A stretch of DNA of 64,000 bases, from the NCBI RefSeq assembly GCF_003473485.1, contig NC_053047.1, forward strand, positions 387,001 through 451,000. The letters run 5' to 3'. Positions 1 through 12,072 of this stretch are shown here, piece after piece. The notes under the pieces are model-generated. The model saw only the letters and a program-made list of their open reading frames with translations. It did no database searches and was not told the origin of the DNA. The DNA comes from Medicago truncatula (Eukaryota; Streptophyta; Magnoliopsida; Fabales; Fabaceae). Position 1 is the first letter of the stretch. Each line of letters begins with the position of its first letter. Both the position numbers and the translations under genes were made by a program.

Positions 1-635
1 TATTGTTTTTCAATTGCAATTTAATATTATAAAATAGATAATAGTGTCTTAATAAATAGTTATTGGTAGGACACATATAAACCTTTTATTATAGAGTCTC
101 CACTAGAATGATTGCGTACCTATTATGTATGATTATTAAAAAAATTATAAAAAAATGATGTGTCTATGTGGGACCCGTTTAAGACCTCAAAATTGAGAGT
201 CTCTATTGTGGATGTTCATATTTGGGTATTTACAAGTCTTTTAGAGTGTATAGAATTCTCAATTTTAATGCAATTTTACAAATTTGAGTTATACTCGATA
301 TGTTCTACTTTTAGTGTCATTTTCACAAATTTTTTGTTCCTTTTTATTTGTCATTTTCAAAGATTAAAATAATATTAATTATTTCTCTGCCAAAATCATA
401 TGTGCCTATTTATTGAACAAATAGAAAAAAGGTGAAACAAGATAATGAATAGTGAAAAAATATACTAATAATTTTATTAAAAGTGACTAAATTAATTATA
501 CTCAAGTTTGATAACTTGTTGATTAATTATATAGATATATTATTTCATATAACAATAAGTAGAATCCCCTTAAAAACATGCATTGAATCATTTTGGTGTG
601 AAACCAATTGGATTTGAAAGCTAACTTATATTGCT
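1..635. other. AT-rich intergenic DNA, one diffuse repeat
   Basis: No gene is supported here; the short open frames have no recognisable domain. Positions about 85-230 resemble 8885-8990: both have a tattaaaaaaattataaa-like run, then 'gtgggac(c/t)c(g/a)tttaag' and a similar tail. This suggests two copies of one dispersed low-copy repeat. No terminal repeats could be defined. Confidence 0.5.
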
Positions 636-639
636 TGAG

Positions 640-1396
<757 letters not shown>

Positions 1397-1459
1397 GTAA
1401 GGTTGGTCATCATTTTTGTATTTCTTTCCTAGCAACAAATGATTTAACTCATGGTTATC

Positions 1460-3202
1460 TTTTTTTTTTTTTTTTGAAACAGCTTATCTTATTAATACCA
1501 GCTTATACAAGGAGTACAAATACATGGTGACGGCAAAAGCACCTAAACAGAAAAAAGCACAAAGGTTGTAATACTGCTGATAACCACAGCCAACCTGCAC
1601 CCAAAACAAAACTAAACCCCTGAACCGGCAACTATAACAGAAAAATAGCAACAACAGAAAACTGGCATAGCAGAAAACAATAGCCCAAAAGGTGCAGCAG
1701 AACTACAACAACCTCAACAGACAAAAGTCCCGGACACCTCTAAAACTGCCCCACGTTATCTCAATAAGCATTCCTTGGGGTTCCAGCACCACTCGTAATA
1801 GAGGCATGGAGGACTCCTAAGTCTAGAATTAGCCCAATTCCACGAAATCACCTTAATATCCTCCACCAATTCACCAAAATCCTTGGAAAAATTGTTAAAG
1901 ATCCTATCATTTCTCACTTTCCAAATCGACCATAACACTGCGTGCCAAATCAACCAATAACCTTTCCGAGGCTTACGCCTCCCAATCTCCCCATTCCAAC
2001 ACTCAAAATGTTGAAAAAGGGATTGAGGTGTAATGAAATTTATCCCCAACCAACCACCTACCTTCGACCACACTATAAACGTCCACTCACAATGAAGAAA
2101 GAGATGGGCCGCCGTTTCAACCACTTTATCACAAAACTCACACTTCCCCAAAGACACCGGTGGTAGTATACGCCTACTCAGCAAGTTGTCTTTTGTTGGT
2201 ATACGATTGAGGAGTAATTGCCAAGAGAAAACAACCACTTTTAGGGGCACCGGGCTTCTCCACAACAAATCGAACACCACTTTCTTCGTCCTCTCCAAGG
2301 GCTCTAGGGGCATCCACAAACTCTCAAGAGAAGCGTAAGATGAGGACACCGAAAACATCCCTTCCTCCTCCAACTTCCACCACCATAAATCTACCTCTTC
2401 CACCTTCTCCCATCCGACTAAACACTCAAAAAGGCTATGAACCAACCCCTCTTCCCAAACAAAAAGGTTTCTCCTCCACATGAAATGCCAATCACCCCCT
2501 CCCACCCCCTCCACCCATACCTCCCCCACCATAGCCTCTTTTTGACTGGAGATAGAGAAAAGTCTTGGGAAACTAATATAAAGAGGCTCGTTTCCTACCC
2601 ATCGGTCCAACCAAAATCTAGTAGTCTCCCCATTCCCCACCTTCCTCACCACCTCCCTATTAATCCAATTTGCCCCCACCACCCTTTCCAAAGACATCAA
2701 ATCTAACCACCAAGAAGATGCACAAGACGGCCACACAATCTTTTCCGGAAACAAGGGAAAACAAATACAGTTCCCATATTTACATATAAGGACCTCCTTC
2801 CACAGCGATTGCTCTGGTTGCATCAACCTCCACCTCCATTTGGCCAAAAGGCTAAGATTAACCAACCTAATATCTCTAACACCCAAACCCCCCTTTGTTC
2901 GAGGAAGACAAATCGTTGACCATTTAAACCAATAAACCTTATTTCCACCCTTCACTCCTCCCCAAAGAAATTGACGTTGAATTCTAACCACCTTCCTCCA
3001 CACCTTCACCGGAAGCTTAAAAAAGGAAAGATAAAAAATTGGGATAGCATTCAACACCGCATTAAGGAGAATAACCCTTCCACCAAGGCTCAGACACTTA
3101 TTTCCCTAAGAATTAAGCCTAGTATTCAAACTTTCCAACAAAGGATTCCATGTTGACAATCTTCTCGGATTTGCCCCTATCGGCAAACCCAAATACTCAT
3201 GA
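1460..3202 (-). mobile_element. 5'-truncated L1-type LINE insertion with target-site duplication
   Basis: This non-LTR retrotransposon lies on the minus strand. Its poly(A) tail is the T run at 1460-1476. It is flanked by a perfect 14-bp duplication, AACTCATGGTTATC, at 1446-1459 and 3203-3216. Only the last third of ORF2 remains; 5' truncation is usual for LINEs that insert by target-primed reverse transcription. It landed in the intron of the FtsH pseudogene. Everything between the duplications is explained by the element. Confidence 0.9.
1756..3196 (-). pseudogene. LINE ORF2 C-terminal part: reverse-transcriptase end plus zf-RVT domain
   Basis: The protein reads from a truncated RT thumb (YLGLPIGANPRRLSTW, then GGRVILLNAVLNAIP) into the typical plant LINE tail (FLWGG, CLPRTKGGLGVRD, LNLALLAKW-like). 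It ends with a zf-RVT domain in which CEFC and a distal HLFLHC supply the Cys/His residues. From 3057 downward the frame is open for 433 codons. Upstream it is interrupted by an in-frame TAG at 3106-3108, where the family has a Trp codon (LNSWGNK). The catalytic YxDD half of RT is absent, so it cannot be active. The single stop and long open remainder suggest a fairly recent insertion. Confidence 0.9.
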
Positions 3203-3216
3203 AACTCATGGTTATC

Positions 3217-4420
3217 AATATCTTAAGATGCATGTGAGACATATCTTGATTCGATACTAAACTGAATTAAATCAATACAAATCTCTGGTGTGTATATTTT
3301 TGGGACATGAATCTCATCTTGAATCTTGATTCATTATGATGATTCTCAATTATTTTTTATAAACCACCACTTATACTTAATGTAGCCAACCACTTTTTTT
3401 TGTCTACTTTGTATAACCAATCAATTTTCTCATGTCATTTGATTTATATATTGAATCTTGAATTACTGTAAAGTTCGCATATGATATATCAGTTATAATT
3501 TTTACTTTAAAATGACATTAGTAATGTATTCTGATTCGGAAAATATGTCTTTGGATTCATGATTTGAATCTTAACTTGATAACCATGGTTGAAATTTTAA
3601 AAGTTCAGTTTCTTTATCAATTATTTGATTGTATTAGACTTCTAGTATATACTATATACTATCTACAAGAAAAGAAAAGAAAAAACAAATATTCCTTATG
3701 TTCATGGGAATTTAAGTAAAAAAATAAATAATCATGTGCTCTCAAGTCTCAATTGTTGTCGTTTGTCCGATTGATGATCAAGCTCGTGCATTCTCTGGCT
3801 ATATAAAGGAAGACTCAAATATAATGAAGACTACTGAAGCTGCAATTGAGAATAGAGTCTTATTAGGGTTTTGGTCTGTACTTTGTTTTTGTGAGCCACT
3901 CTTGTATCGCCTTGATTCATTGAGCTGGACTATTAGTTGTGTTGTATTCGTGAACCGCTCTAAAGCTTTTAAGAAAGAGTAGATTCTGTTTATTGGAATG
4001 TGTCTCCTTTTGATTGTAAACATTGAATTGATCATAAATCATAATACTTCAAAAACACTTAATTTATTTTAAAAAAACATTTTACATTGTTCTCAAGGGA
4101 CCATATATCAGAAACTGGAACCATATTTGAGCATCTGCGGTGAAAAGCAATATAAGAGCCCTCTATGGCTCCATCACAAATGCTTAAAGAAACTATTGTT
4201 CCATTCCATCAAACCAATGGTGGAATATGTCGACAGAATGAGTCAAGAAAGGGACTCTATCCACAAAGACATTAAATATAATAATCTGGTTAAAGCACAA
4301 AATCAAATATGATTTTATGCTAACAACAGTGGAATACGTATGCAGTAAGTGGTTGGGTCTACATGAAACTGCAGACATACACATACTGGAGTCATTAGCC
4401 AAAAAGACAAGTGAGAAACT
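3217..4420. other. Intergenic, no gene seen
   Basis: This AT-rich stretch has no convincing coding signal. The short open frames at 3734-4035 have no family resemblance. The stretch 3795-3990 has a tatataaagg motif and T/G-rich downstream sequence reminiscent of an LTR or promoter, but no matching terminal repeat was found. Confidence 0.4.
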
Positions 4421-4594
4421 CAAGCCTAGATTGTATGTTCTATTGCCAAATCAACGAGATCATGGGGCAAGTGGCTTCCCAACTTAATCTTCCACCTAAA
4501 AGTAAAGATACATCCAATCCCCATCGATGAAAACTGTCACCCGTCACAGAAGGGGTGAATCCTCAATCTCTACCAAGCATGCCACTTAAAAAAA

Positions 4595-4642
4595 CTTTGA
4601 TCATGTAGCCGACCACACTGAGTGGGATAAGGCTTGTTGTTG
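4595..4642 (+). repeat. TS-type SINE 3' end ending in TTG repeats
   Basis: The stretch resembles the 3' end of plant tRNA-derived SINEs of the tobacco TS type: 'gtagccgacc', then 'gagtgggataaggcttgttg' and a short TTG repeat. A sister fragment at about 34370-34415 reads 'gtagccgatcccacttaa' and 'ataaggttt'. Only the 3' tail is recognisable; the tRNA-like head was not identified. Confidence 0.55.
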
Positions 4643-4667
4643 TTGTGTGGTGGGATACAAACTTATA

Positions 4668-4755
4668 CTCCCTCCGTTTCAAAATATAAGCAAAATTCAC
4701 TTTTTAGGTTCATTCATTTAATGATGTATGTGGTTATATTTTGAAACGAAGGGAG
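4668..4755. mobile_element. Stowaway-like MITE (88 bp)
   Basis: The terminal inverted repeats are CTCCCTCCGTTTCAAAATAT on the left and its near complement, ending GAAACGAAGGGAG, on the right. A TA dinucleotide lies on each side (4666-4667 and 4756-4757). CTCCCTCCG termini with a TA target duplication are characteristic of Tc1/mariner Stowaway MITEs. The element is non-coding. Confidence 0.85.
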
Positions 4756-4825
4756 TAGTAATGATGCTAGTGCTTGTAATAAATTTTGTATCAACTTCAT
4801 TGCAAACTAAAATGCTATGATTAAA

Positions 4826-4925
4826 GGGCAACCCGGTGGACTGAAGCTCCCGCATACGCAGGGTCTGAGAAGGGGTCCCACAATTTGGTGTATTGTACGC
4901 CGTGACCTTACAATATGTCTGTATC
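4826..4925 (+). repeat. SINE-like fragment
   Basis: The core 'ggcaacccggtggactgaag', 'ctcccgcatacgcagggtct' and 'gtattgtacgc' matches a widely scattered plant SINE consensus remembered as 'cccggtgcactaaagctcccgc' followed by 'gtctattgtacgcagcct'. The B-box end is not preserved and no target duplication was found. The orientation is given relative to the matching text only. Confidence 0.5.
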
Positions 4926-5381
4926 CCAGCATACAGACACATAGGCATAATCCAAGAGCATATATAAAACAAGAAATATAGGCAACTATCTGCTTGAAGA
5001 ACATATATTAGCCAAACAAAGCCATGATTTAATATTGTTCACACGCTTGGAAGCCAACCAATAGAAGTGCGTATATAAAACAAGAAGCATAGGCAACTAT
5101 CTGCTGCTTGAAGGACATACATTAGCCAAACAAAGACATGATCAAACTAGAATACATTAATTAAACATTATAATGGTCCGCACACTGAAAGATAACCTAT
5201 AGAAGTGCAACTAAAAGCAGAAGCATAGTGCATAAATTAGAAAACTAGAAAGCATGATAATCTATATTCGGGTTGAAGGAGTTCCTTCCTTCTTTTGCAG
5301 CATTCTTATTTTCTAATCTTACAGCATAATTACAGGGAATGCTAACGTCGAACAAGGCCACTCTAAATAATAATTAACCAC

Positions 5382-6493
5382 CTACCTCGGTAATAATTGA
5401 CTAGGAAAAGGTGCAGAAAGTGCCAAGCTCATATGTTCCACCTTTCTTGCAATCTTAACTCTTCCACCTTTGAACAGTCCACCAATCACAGACTGACAAG
5501 CAGCAAGATTAGGTTTGACACCGCGTTTAATCAGCACAGCTACGGCTCTTTTAGCAGATTTGACCTCTTGTTCTGTAACTAAAGTGGGAACACTGTAAGT
5601 ATTTGGTTGAATGCATTTGGATGGGTTCGACTTGGTAACTAAACTAGGAAGAGGAGTAGTTGGATTCATGTCTTCGGATGGCTCCAATTCTTTAAACAAG
5701 GCAATTGCTTGTTTAAATTGACGAGTGATGCAATGGACATAGATTAGATGCCGATATGTGACAACATCAGGCATAATGTTCCTAAGAAACATTTCATAAC
5801 ATAAAGCATAGGCTTGGTTAACAAGTTTATCACTGCACAACCTGTGTATGACTGAGTTATGCAAGTCAGTGAGAGTGTAAATGTCAAAATAATGTGGCAA
5901 CCGTCTCAACAAGGGTATGGCTAATTGAGTATATCTCCTCCTGTCTTACATAAACCAATGATTAGGATATAATAACTATCACTGTTCAAGTGAAAGCCCT
6001 TTAATGTGATGTAATTGTAAAACACACTGTAACGTAAAGTGGTTAAGAGATCATTCAGAATGGAAGTACTGGGATGATGGCCGGTGTTGATGATTTTACG
6101 AAATAGAGAGAAAGCTGATGAGATGTTACCACCTTCGACACAATGAGATTGAAGGAGGATTGTCCAAGTATGAATGTCTTGAACAACATGAGTATGGGAA
6201 TCCAATTGTTGAGCGAGTGAAAATAAAAGAAAGTAATCGCTAGTGTCGTAAAGGTAAGATAAAATGGAGTTATGATAGGATATGGGAAAGGTTTCAATAG
6301 AGAGCAACATATCAAAAACAGTAGAAGCAGAAACGCCAGATTTGCATGCTTCAACAAATTCAGAAGGATGAATAATATAAGAGGATGAGGAGAAGGAACG
6401 AATATATGAAACAAAGGGCTTAGAAGAAACAGAAGTAGAAGAGGCGGCACCAACGTACCTTATTAACCACCTTGACAACATTGTCGCACGCAA
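5382..6493 (-). pseudogene. PPR-protein pseudogene, frameshifted
   Basis: Two minus-strand frames together make a truncated organelle-type PPR protein. The upstream part (6493-5921, 190 aa) starts MRATMLSRWLIRY and has a Ser-rich, basic N-terminus like a mitochondrial presequence. PPR helices follow (DIHTWTILLQSHC, SDSYYILIIGLCKTG). The downstream part (5912-5382, 176 aa) continues with MLRRLPHYFDIYTL, MPDVVTYRHLIYVHC and VKPNLAACQSVIGGLFKGG. The frame changes near 5915-5935, where ILN is followed by a stop instead of the expected helix. Functional P-type PPR proteins bind organellar RNA and are normally 450-700 aa. Truncation and frameshift make it a probable pseudogene. Confidence 0.75.
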
Positions 6494-6654
6494 AAATCAA
6501 GGTCAACGAAAAGGGTTTTCAAAATTACGCTTATAACCCTCTCAGTGCCACCAGGTTTTTCAAACAAAAATAATTACCTAGGCATTCTATTCTGTATAGT
6601 ATTTCGCTATAAACAACAACACCACAAAGTAATTCACCAGTTTCCTTGAGGTTA

Positions 6655-7976
6655 TGGGTACAGGCCTCCCCCTACTATATACGTTTCTTTGATTGAATCT
6701 TATGTCAAATCTGGAAAGTTAGAAACTGCTTTGAGGCTTTGGCTTGTATACATTGATCATCGAGTCTCATGCAAAATCAGGGAAGCTTGATATTGCTATG
6801 TCTGCATTTTCAGACATGGAGAAAGCTGGATTTCTACTAACTCTATCTACATACGCTTGTCTATTGGAAATGCATGCTTCATCCGGACAAATTGATCATG
6901 CCATGAAACTGTACAATTCAATGACTAATGCAGGTTTAAGGCCAGGCCTAAGCACTTACACTGTTCTTTTATCTCTACTGGCTAATAAGAAGCTTGTGGA
7001 TGTTGCTGCCAAAGTTCTACTTGAAATGAAGACGATGGGATATTCTGTGGATGTGACAGCTAGTGATGTTTTGATGGTGTATATCAAGGAAGGTTCGGTT
7101 GATCTTGCTTTGAGGTGGCTGCGTTTCATGGGTTCGTCAGGTATCAGAACAAATAATTTTATAATCCGACAGTTGTTTGAGTCATGCATGAAGAATGGGA
7201 TATACGAGTCAGCCAAGCCACTTCTTGAAACATATGTTAACTCCGCTGCAAAAGTTGATTTCATTCTTTACACTTCGATTTTAGCGCATCTTGTTAGGTG
7301 TCAGGATGAAGAGAATGAGAGGCATTTGATGTCTATCCTTAGTGCAACAAAGCATAAGGCCCACTCGTTTATGTGTGGACTTTTCACAGGCCCCGAACAG
7401 AGGGGACAACCGGTGTTGACTTTTGTAAGGGAATTCTTTCGAAGTATTGATTATGAATTGGAGGAAGGTGCTGCAAAGTACTTTGTCAATGTTCTTCTCA
7501 ATTACCTAGTTCTTATGGGACAGATAAATCGAGCTCGATGTGTTTGGAAGGTTGCTTATGAGAATAAACTTTTCTCAAAGGCTATAGTTTTCGATCAGCA
7601 CATTGCTTGGTCCCTTGATGTTAGAAACTTGTCTGTTGGAGCCGCCCTTATAGCAGCGGTGCACACTCTTCATAGGTTCAGAAAGCGTATGCTATATTAT
7701 GGTATTGTCCCAAGACGGATTAAATTGGTGACGGGACCAACTTTAAAGATTGTGATTGTGCAGATGTTAGGCTCGGTAGAGTCTCCATTTGAGGTGAGTA
7801 AAGTTGTTCTTAGAGCACCAGGAGATTCTGTCATGGAGTGGTTTAAGAAACCGATAGTTCAGCAGTTTCTTCTGAATGAAATTCCATCTAGGGCTGATAT
7901 CCTGATGCACAAGCTGAACATACTTTTTCCCAATTCTGCACCCGAGCATGAGTTAACTCACACTGGGCATTTTTAA
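6655..7976 (+). pseudogene. 5'-truncated EMB2217-like PPR gene copy
   Basis: Only the C-terminal half of a PPR protein remains: 410 uninterrupted codons to the stop at 7974-7976. PPR repeats are clear (YTLIIESHAKSGKLDIAMSA, STYACLLEMHASSGQIDHAM, LSTYTVLLSLLANKKLVDVA). The SMR-like end includes LVTGPTLKIVIVQML, APGDSVMEWFKKPIVQQFLL and IPSRADILMHKLN. It resembles Arabidopsis EMB2217 (At1g79490), a protein of about 800 aa, from memory. Homology starts abruptly near 6655 (PPPTIYVSLIESYVKSGKLE). A frameshifting deletion of about one helix lies near 6740, so the open frame has no proper ATG at its start. It diverges from the other truncated PPR copy, about 160 bp away. An internal ATG could in theory give a shorter protein. 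Confidence 0.75.
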
Positions 7977-8059
7977 GAGAGTGAACAATTTTGAAAGGGA
8001 GAGAGCAATACTCTTATACAGGAGAGTGATACGCCGAAATACGCATGTACTCATTCTAA

Positions 8060-8272
8060 GGCTCTGTTCACCCAAATGTGACTGGAAATGCGTGCCTAAA
8101 CGAATTTATTGCAATCTTTTACTATGAAATGACATGGATTTCAAAATGACATGAATTCAAGCAAATTCGAACAAGTAAATCGTTGTAAAGAAACACAACA
8201 TTATTGCATTACCAATAGATTGCTTTAGTCTATTATTTTTCAAATTATAGAGAATTACTAGGTGAACACCCT
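8060..8272. mobile_element. Possible hAT-like MITE
   Basis: The ends are roughly inverted: 'ggctctgttcaccc' on the left and 'aggtgaacaccct' on the right. The roughly 210-bp interior is AT-rich and non-coding. No clean 8-bp target duplication was found, so the boundaries are approximate. Confidence 0.4.
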
Positions 8273-8579
8273 AACAAGTAACTAATTTATTCATTTCTTG
8301 TTTTCTGCCCTTTCAATACTGGTTGAGTCTATCAACATATCATGACTTTTGCGCAAGAAAAAACCTGATAGGAGCTATTTTGGAAAAAATACATAAAAAG
8401 GAGGGACAAATAGAGACCTCCTGTATGCACTAGTTCTACAATTAGGCATATCAGTATATATGAGCAAAACAATACCTCCAGCATAAATGATAAGTTAAAG
8501 GTTTTAAATGATAAGTTTTTATAAAAACATGTGTATATTTGATGCATTTGAAATTGAATTGTTTAACTTTTTTAAAATA

Positions 8580-9000
8580 TAATTTTTTAATTTAGAATGT
8601 TAAAGAGTGCTTCAAGGGCACTCGTTATCAAGAACCAAGAAGATAAGATCATCTAATGGAAGGGTCTTAACTTTTTAAGACCCAATACATATTAGATACC
8701 CCAATTGGGGAAAAACTTTTTCGAGGTCATATAAGACTCGGGGTCCCACTAAGATCTTCAATCTTAAGTGGGATCCACATTTTTTAAATATTAAAAAATT
8801 AAAAATATAATAATATAAAGTTATTGATAGTTGATTAGTGGGTCTTATTTAAGAAATTTGTGTGAAATGTTGGATTGAATGAATTGAGTGCCTATCAGAT
8901 ACTACTATTAAAAAATTATAAATGAGTTATGTGTACATGTGGGACTCATTTAAGCACCCAAAATTAGATGTCTCCACCATGGAAACTCTAAACTTAATAA
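8580..9000. repeat. Dispersed repeat with inverted 'taagtgggatcc' motifs
   Basis: The stretch contains facing motifs such as 'gggtcccactaagatcttca' and 'cttaagtgggatccaca', then a segment (8885-8990) similar to 85-230 of this window. It looks like MITE-derived non-coding DNA. Boundaries and family could not be set. Confidence 0.35.
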
Positions 9001-9485
9001 AATTTAATTTTAAACGCATCGTCGCTTAGAATGTAAAAAAGAAGAAGCCAAGAGTCTCCTCAACATTGGATTCTTTGCCAACCACTCTTTTGATTTTTGT
9101 TATATTAGTTATGAGGTATGTTATTTGAACAATTATTTGTGAGACATCCATAGAATAGTAGAAACTGACACGAAAATCAAAGTAACTAATAGAGAAAGTA
9201 AAAATATAATATGAGTATCAAAAAGAAAATTGCCACAAAGTGACCGTAAAAATATCATTTTTCTTAATTATTGTGTAAGAGGGATGATGATTCTATATCT
9301 TTAGTTGTTTTGTCTCTATTTGTATCTTAACAAATCATCATCTCTCTTTTAAATAATTTATTTTAATCTTTGGTATGTTTTCTAAATACACCAAAGTTAT
9401 AAAATAGTAAAGGTTGAGAATGATTTTTGGGTATGAATGACCAGGTTAATCTAGATAACAAAAAAGGTTGTGAACAATACGCGAA

Positions 9486-10182
9486 CAATAATGATAAACA
9501 AACACAGATTTTGAGACACAAATACGACACCAATGGTATTTTTTTGTAATTCCCTTTAAAGTGCAAGGACAATTTTGTAAAATCATCCCTTCCTTATGCA
9601 AGTGTACCTCTTCTCTCTTCTTTCCCCTAACCTTATCGTTCTTCTCCTATCTTGTCACACACCGGCGACTACCCAAATCACCGGAGAATAAAAAGGCATG
9701 GTGATGGTTGTGGAATCCGAGAAGGAGGAGGAGGTATGGCGGTTGAGATTGAAGTGGAAGAAGAATCGGTGGTTGTTTGTAAGTTCGTCGGAGAAGGATG
9801 AATTGGTGGTTATGGTGGTGAGAACTGAGAACGGTGCTACTGATGCTAGAAGGCGATGAGATCAGAGAGGCGTGGTGGTATGGCGGTGGTGAATAGATCT
9901 TGCGATGGCCGGATCGAGTTGTATGTGCTCGAAGAGAGACATGGCTACGGTGGGACGCCGGTCACTGGACGGCGAGTGTAATGCCGGTGGCCGGTGAATT
10001 CGGGTGTGAGAGAGACCTCAGGTGAGAAAAATTTGCAGAGGAGGAAGAGTTGCCCAAAGATGTGAGAGGACAAATAGTTGCAGGGAAGAGAGAAGAAAAA
10101 ACAATTGGTATTTTTGAATAGTGTTGTACATAGTGTCTATATTGTGTCATTAATTTTGTGTCCAGTTATCATAGCTCTTACG
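9486..10182. mobile_element. Probable Mutator-like non-autonomous element with GC-rich core
   Basis: The roughly 700-bp segment lies between near-identical 11-mers: CAATACGCGAA at 9475-9485 and CAATATGCGAA at 10183-10193, one mismatch. These look like a target duplication. The ends are weakly inverted: 'aatgataaacaaacacag' on the left against 'tatgataactggacacaa' read on the other strand. The core (9650-10080) is clearly richer in G and C than its surroundings. It holds a 53-codon open frame at 9698-9859 starting MVMVVESEKEEEVWRL. A GC-rich core inside AT-rich inverted ends is typical of elements that captured gene sequence, but the source gene was not recognised. Confidence 0.5.
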
Positions 10183-10398
10183 CAATATGCGAATTTGGAT
10201 ATTGAAAATGTGACTACCTCCCAAAATCAGTAGACATCAACATTCAACAATTCAACACTGCAAATGGGTGTTGAGTCATTCAATGAATGGAATACAACTC
10301 ATTTTAGTGTTTCGATAAACTTAAAAATAAAAATAGTTGAAACAATTGAAGTGTTGGAATTATATTGCAGAAAATCCTTCAAAGACAATAAAAATTCT

Positions 10399-10523
10399 CG
10401 TGAGCTTAACTCAGTTGGTATGGATATTTCATTTATATGCAGGGGTCGGAGTTCGAACCCCGGACACTCCACTTATCCACAATTAAATTGTATGAGCTCT
10501 AACCACTAGATTACTTGACAAAA
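10399..10523 (+). repeat. tRNA-derived SINE-like repeat, copy 1
   Basis: It carries RNA polymerase III promoter-like boxes: A box in 'gcttaactcagttggta' and B box in 'ggagttcgaacccc'. It ends with 'ctaaccactagattacttga'. It shares this structure with copies at 25218-25292 and 50501-50574. It is not a functional tRNA: no acceptor stem or anticodon arm folds in the expected places. Confidence 0.6.
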
Positions 10524-11394
10524 AAAAATTATATAAGGGGCAGGATGTCAATCATAATTATAAGGTCCTGCTAAGTCTTAAGGACTTGAAGAATAAAATA
10601 AATAAATCTTAAACTTTCAATATATGAAATATCCCGAGTAAAAAAAATGTAAATATACCACAGATAATATTTCTATCTCCAGCTTTTTTTTTTTTTTTAA
10701 AATAATTCTATCGACAACTTTATAGCTGTAAAAAAATTCAAACTTCGAAATCATACATCATAAATGTGTGTTTTGTTTGGTAGTGACAAGATTTGAGTTT
10801 GAGTACTTATCAATATACGTACTTTTAATATAAGTAAAACTTATAGTTTGACGTGCATAACACATAAGTAGTTTTGTAAATAGAATACTTGTGCTGAAGT
10901 TAGAACTCAGAACACTACTTTTGAGAAACCCTAAAATCATAAATCAAATTCTAGTTCTCTCTGAACCTCTGATCGTTTGGTTCATGAACCTCTGCCAAGC
11001 CAAGGGGTAGGCCTTTTGTTTTTCTTTTCAAGACCCCCTTGCGGAAAACGCATTGTCTTTCAATCAAGTTCGAGGATCCATTAAATAAAGCAATAAATGC
11101 ACGTTACAGACGAAAGGTACCGAAAACTAGAAGAGAGTTGTTCGTTTGGACGAGTGGCGACACTACTAACTTTGTTGTGATCGAGCTCTTTTATGCACTT
11201 TAAGAGGTAACAAATCCACCATTTATTCGTGTCAAAATCGTAATGATTCAAAGAAAGGAAATCAAAAATTTTAATTTGCACTGCCTTTATGTTCATGATT
11301 TCCCTTCTGTCAGTTTGACAATATATGAAATATTGTTAGAGTTGATGAACAATTGCACCCAAATAATGCAATGATTATATATGTGGTGGCTTAA
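10524..11394. other. Intergenic, no gene seen
   Basis: Short open frames here have no family resemblance. Simple A/T runs and small palindromes are the only structure noticed. Confidence 0.4.
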
Positions 11395-11678
11395 TCCTCC
11401 TAATTATAAGACTCTTTTGAGAATTTTTTTTGTCCCTTTTTATAAGACATCTTTGCTATTTCCAACTATATTAATTATTTCTTTACATACATGCCCATAT
11501 TAATTATACATTTTTTTTCTTCAATCAACAATAAATAACATGTTGAAAACATAAATCATCTCTCTCTTAAAAATAAAATTGTAAAAACAATACTAATTAC
11601 AAACATATTTAATACAAATATTCACTATCTTAATTCCCGTTATTTTTTCAAAAGGCCCTATAATTAAGGACGGGGTAG
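11395..11678 (-). mobile_element. Stowaway-like MITE, family of the 23.4-kb copy
   Basis: This is an inverted relative of the element at 23420-23712. The interior matches when reverse-complemented: 'aaagaaataattaatgtagt', the 'tgttgaaaacataaatcat' stretch and 'aatacaaatattcactatc'. The right end 'ctataattaaggacggggta' keeps the inverted-repeat character; the left end has decayed ('cctcctaattataag'). Confidence 0.75.
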
Positions 11679-11868
11679 TACAATTTAGTGCCCCTCTTCT
11701 ATGGTTAACTGCTTTAAATTTTATTGGATTGTTGATGTAACCGATACATTTATTACTTAATTCTTTTCTTTTTTCGAGGGATACTTATTTTCTAGCATTT
11801 GTTTTGCTCACACTTCTCATAAACACGACATTTATGAACAAGCTATCATTGTTGCTAGCTAAAATATA

Positions 11869-12015
11869 CTATCTCCGGTCCAATTTATAAGATAAAGTTG
11901 ATTTTTTAGATACATTGAATAATGTATGTATCTAGTCAAGAACCTAAACCAAATACATAAATTATTTAATGTATCTAAAAAGTAAATTGTCTCTTGTAAA
12001 TAGGACCGGAGGGAG
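11869..12015. mobile_element. Stowaway-like MITE (147 bp)
   Basis: The left end CTATCTCCGGTCCAATTTAT and the right end AAATAGGACCGGAGGGAG form inverted repeats with TA on both sides. The interior contains 'gattttttagatacattgaa' and its inverted counterpart 'aatgtatctaaaaagtaa', so the whole element can fold into a hairpin. Confidence 0.8.
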
Positions 12016-12072
12016 TACATATTATACGCCTATAAAAATTGAACGAAGCTTATCAAATCTAAACACACTAAG

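Noticed and set aside
1942-2706. Plus-strand proline-rich open frames
   Set aside because: They are antisense to the LINE reverse-transcriptase frame.
3734-4035. LTR or promoter at 3795-3990
   Set aside because: TATA-like words are present, but no matching repeat, TG/CA ends or target duplication was found.
10399-10475. Possible functional tRNA gene
   Set aside because: The internal boxes are present but no cloverleaf with acceptor stem and anticodon loop can be drawn; it matches a SINE-like repeat instead.
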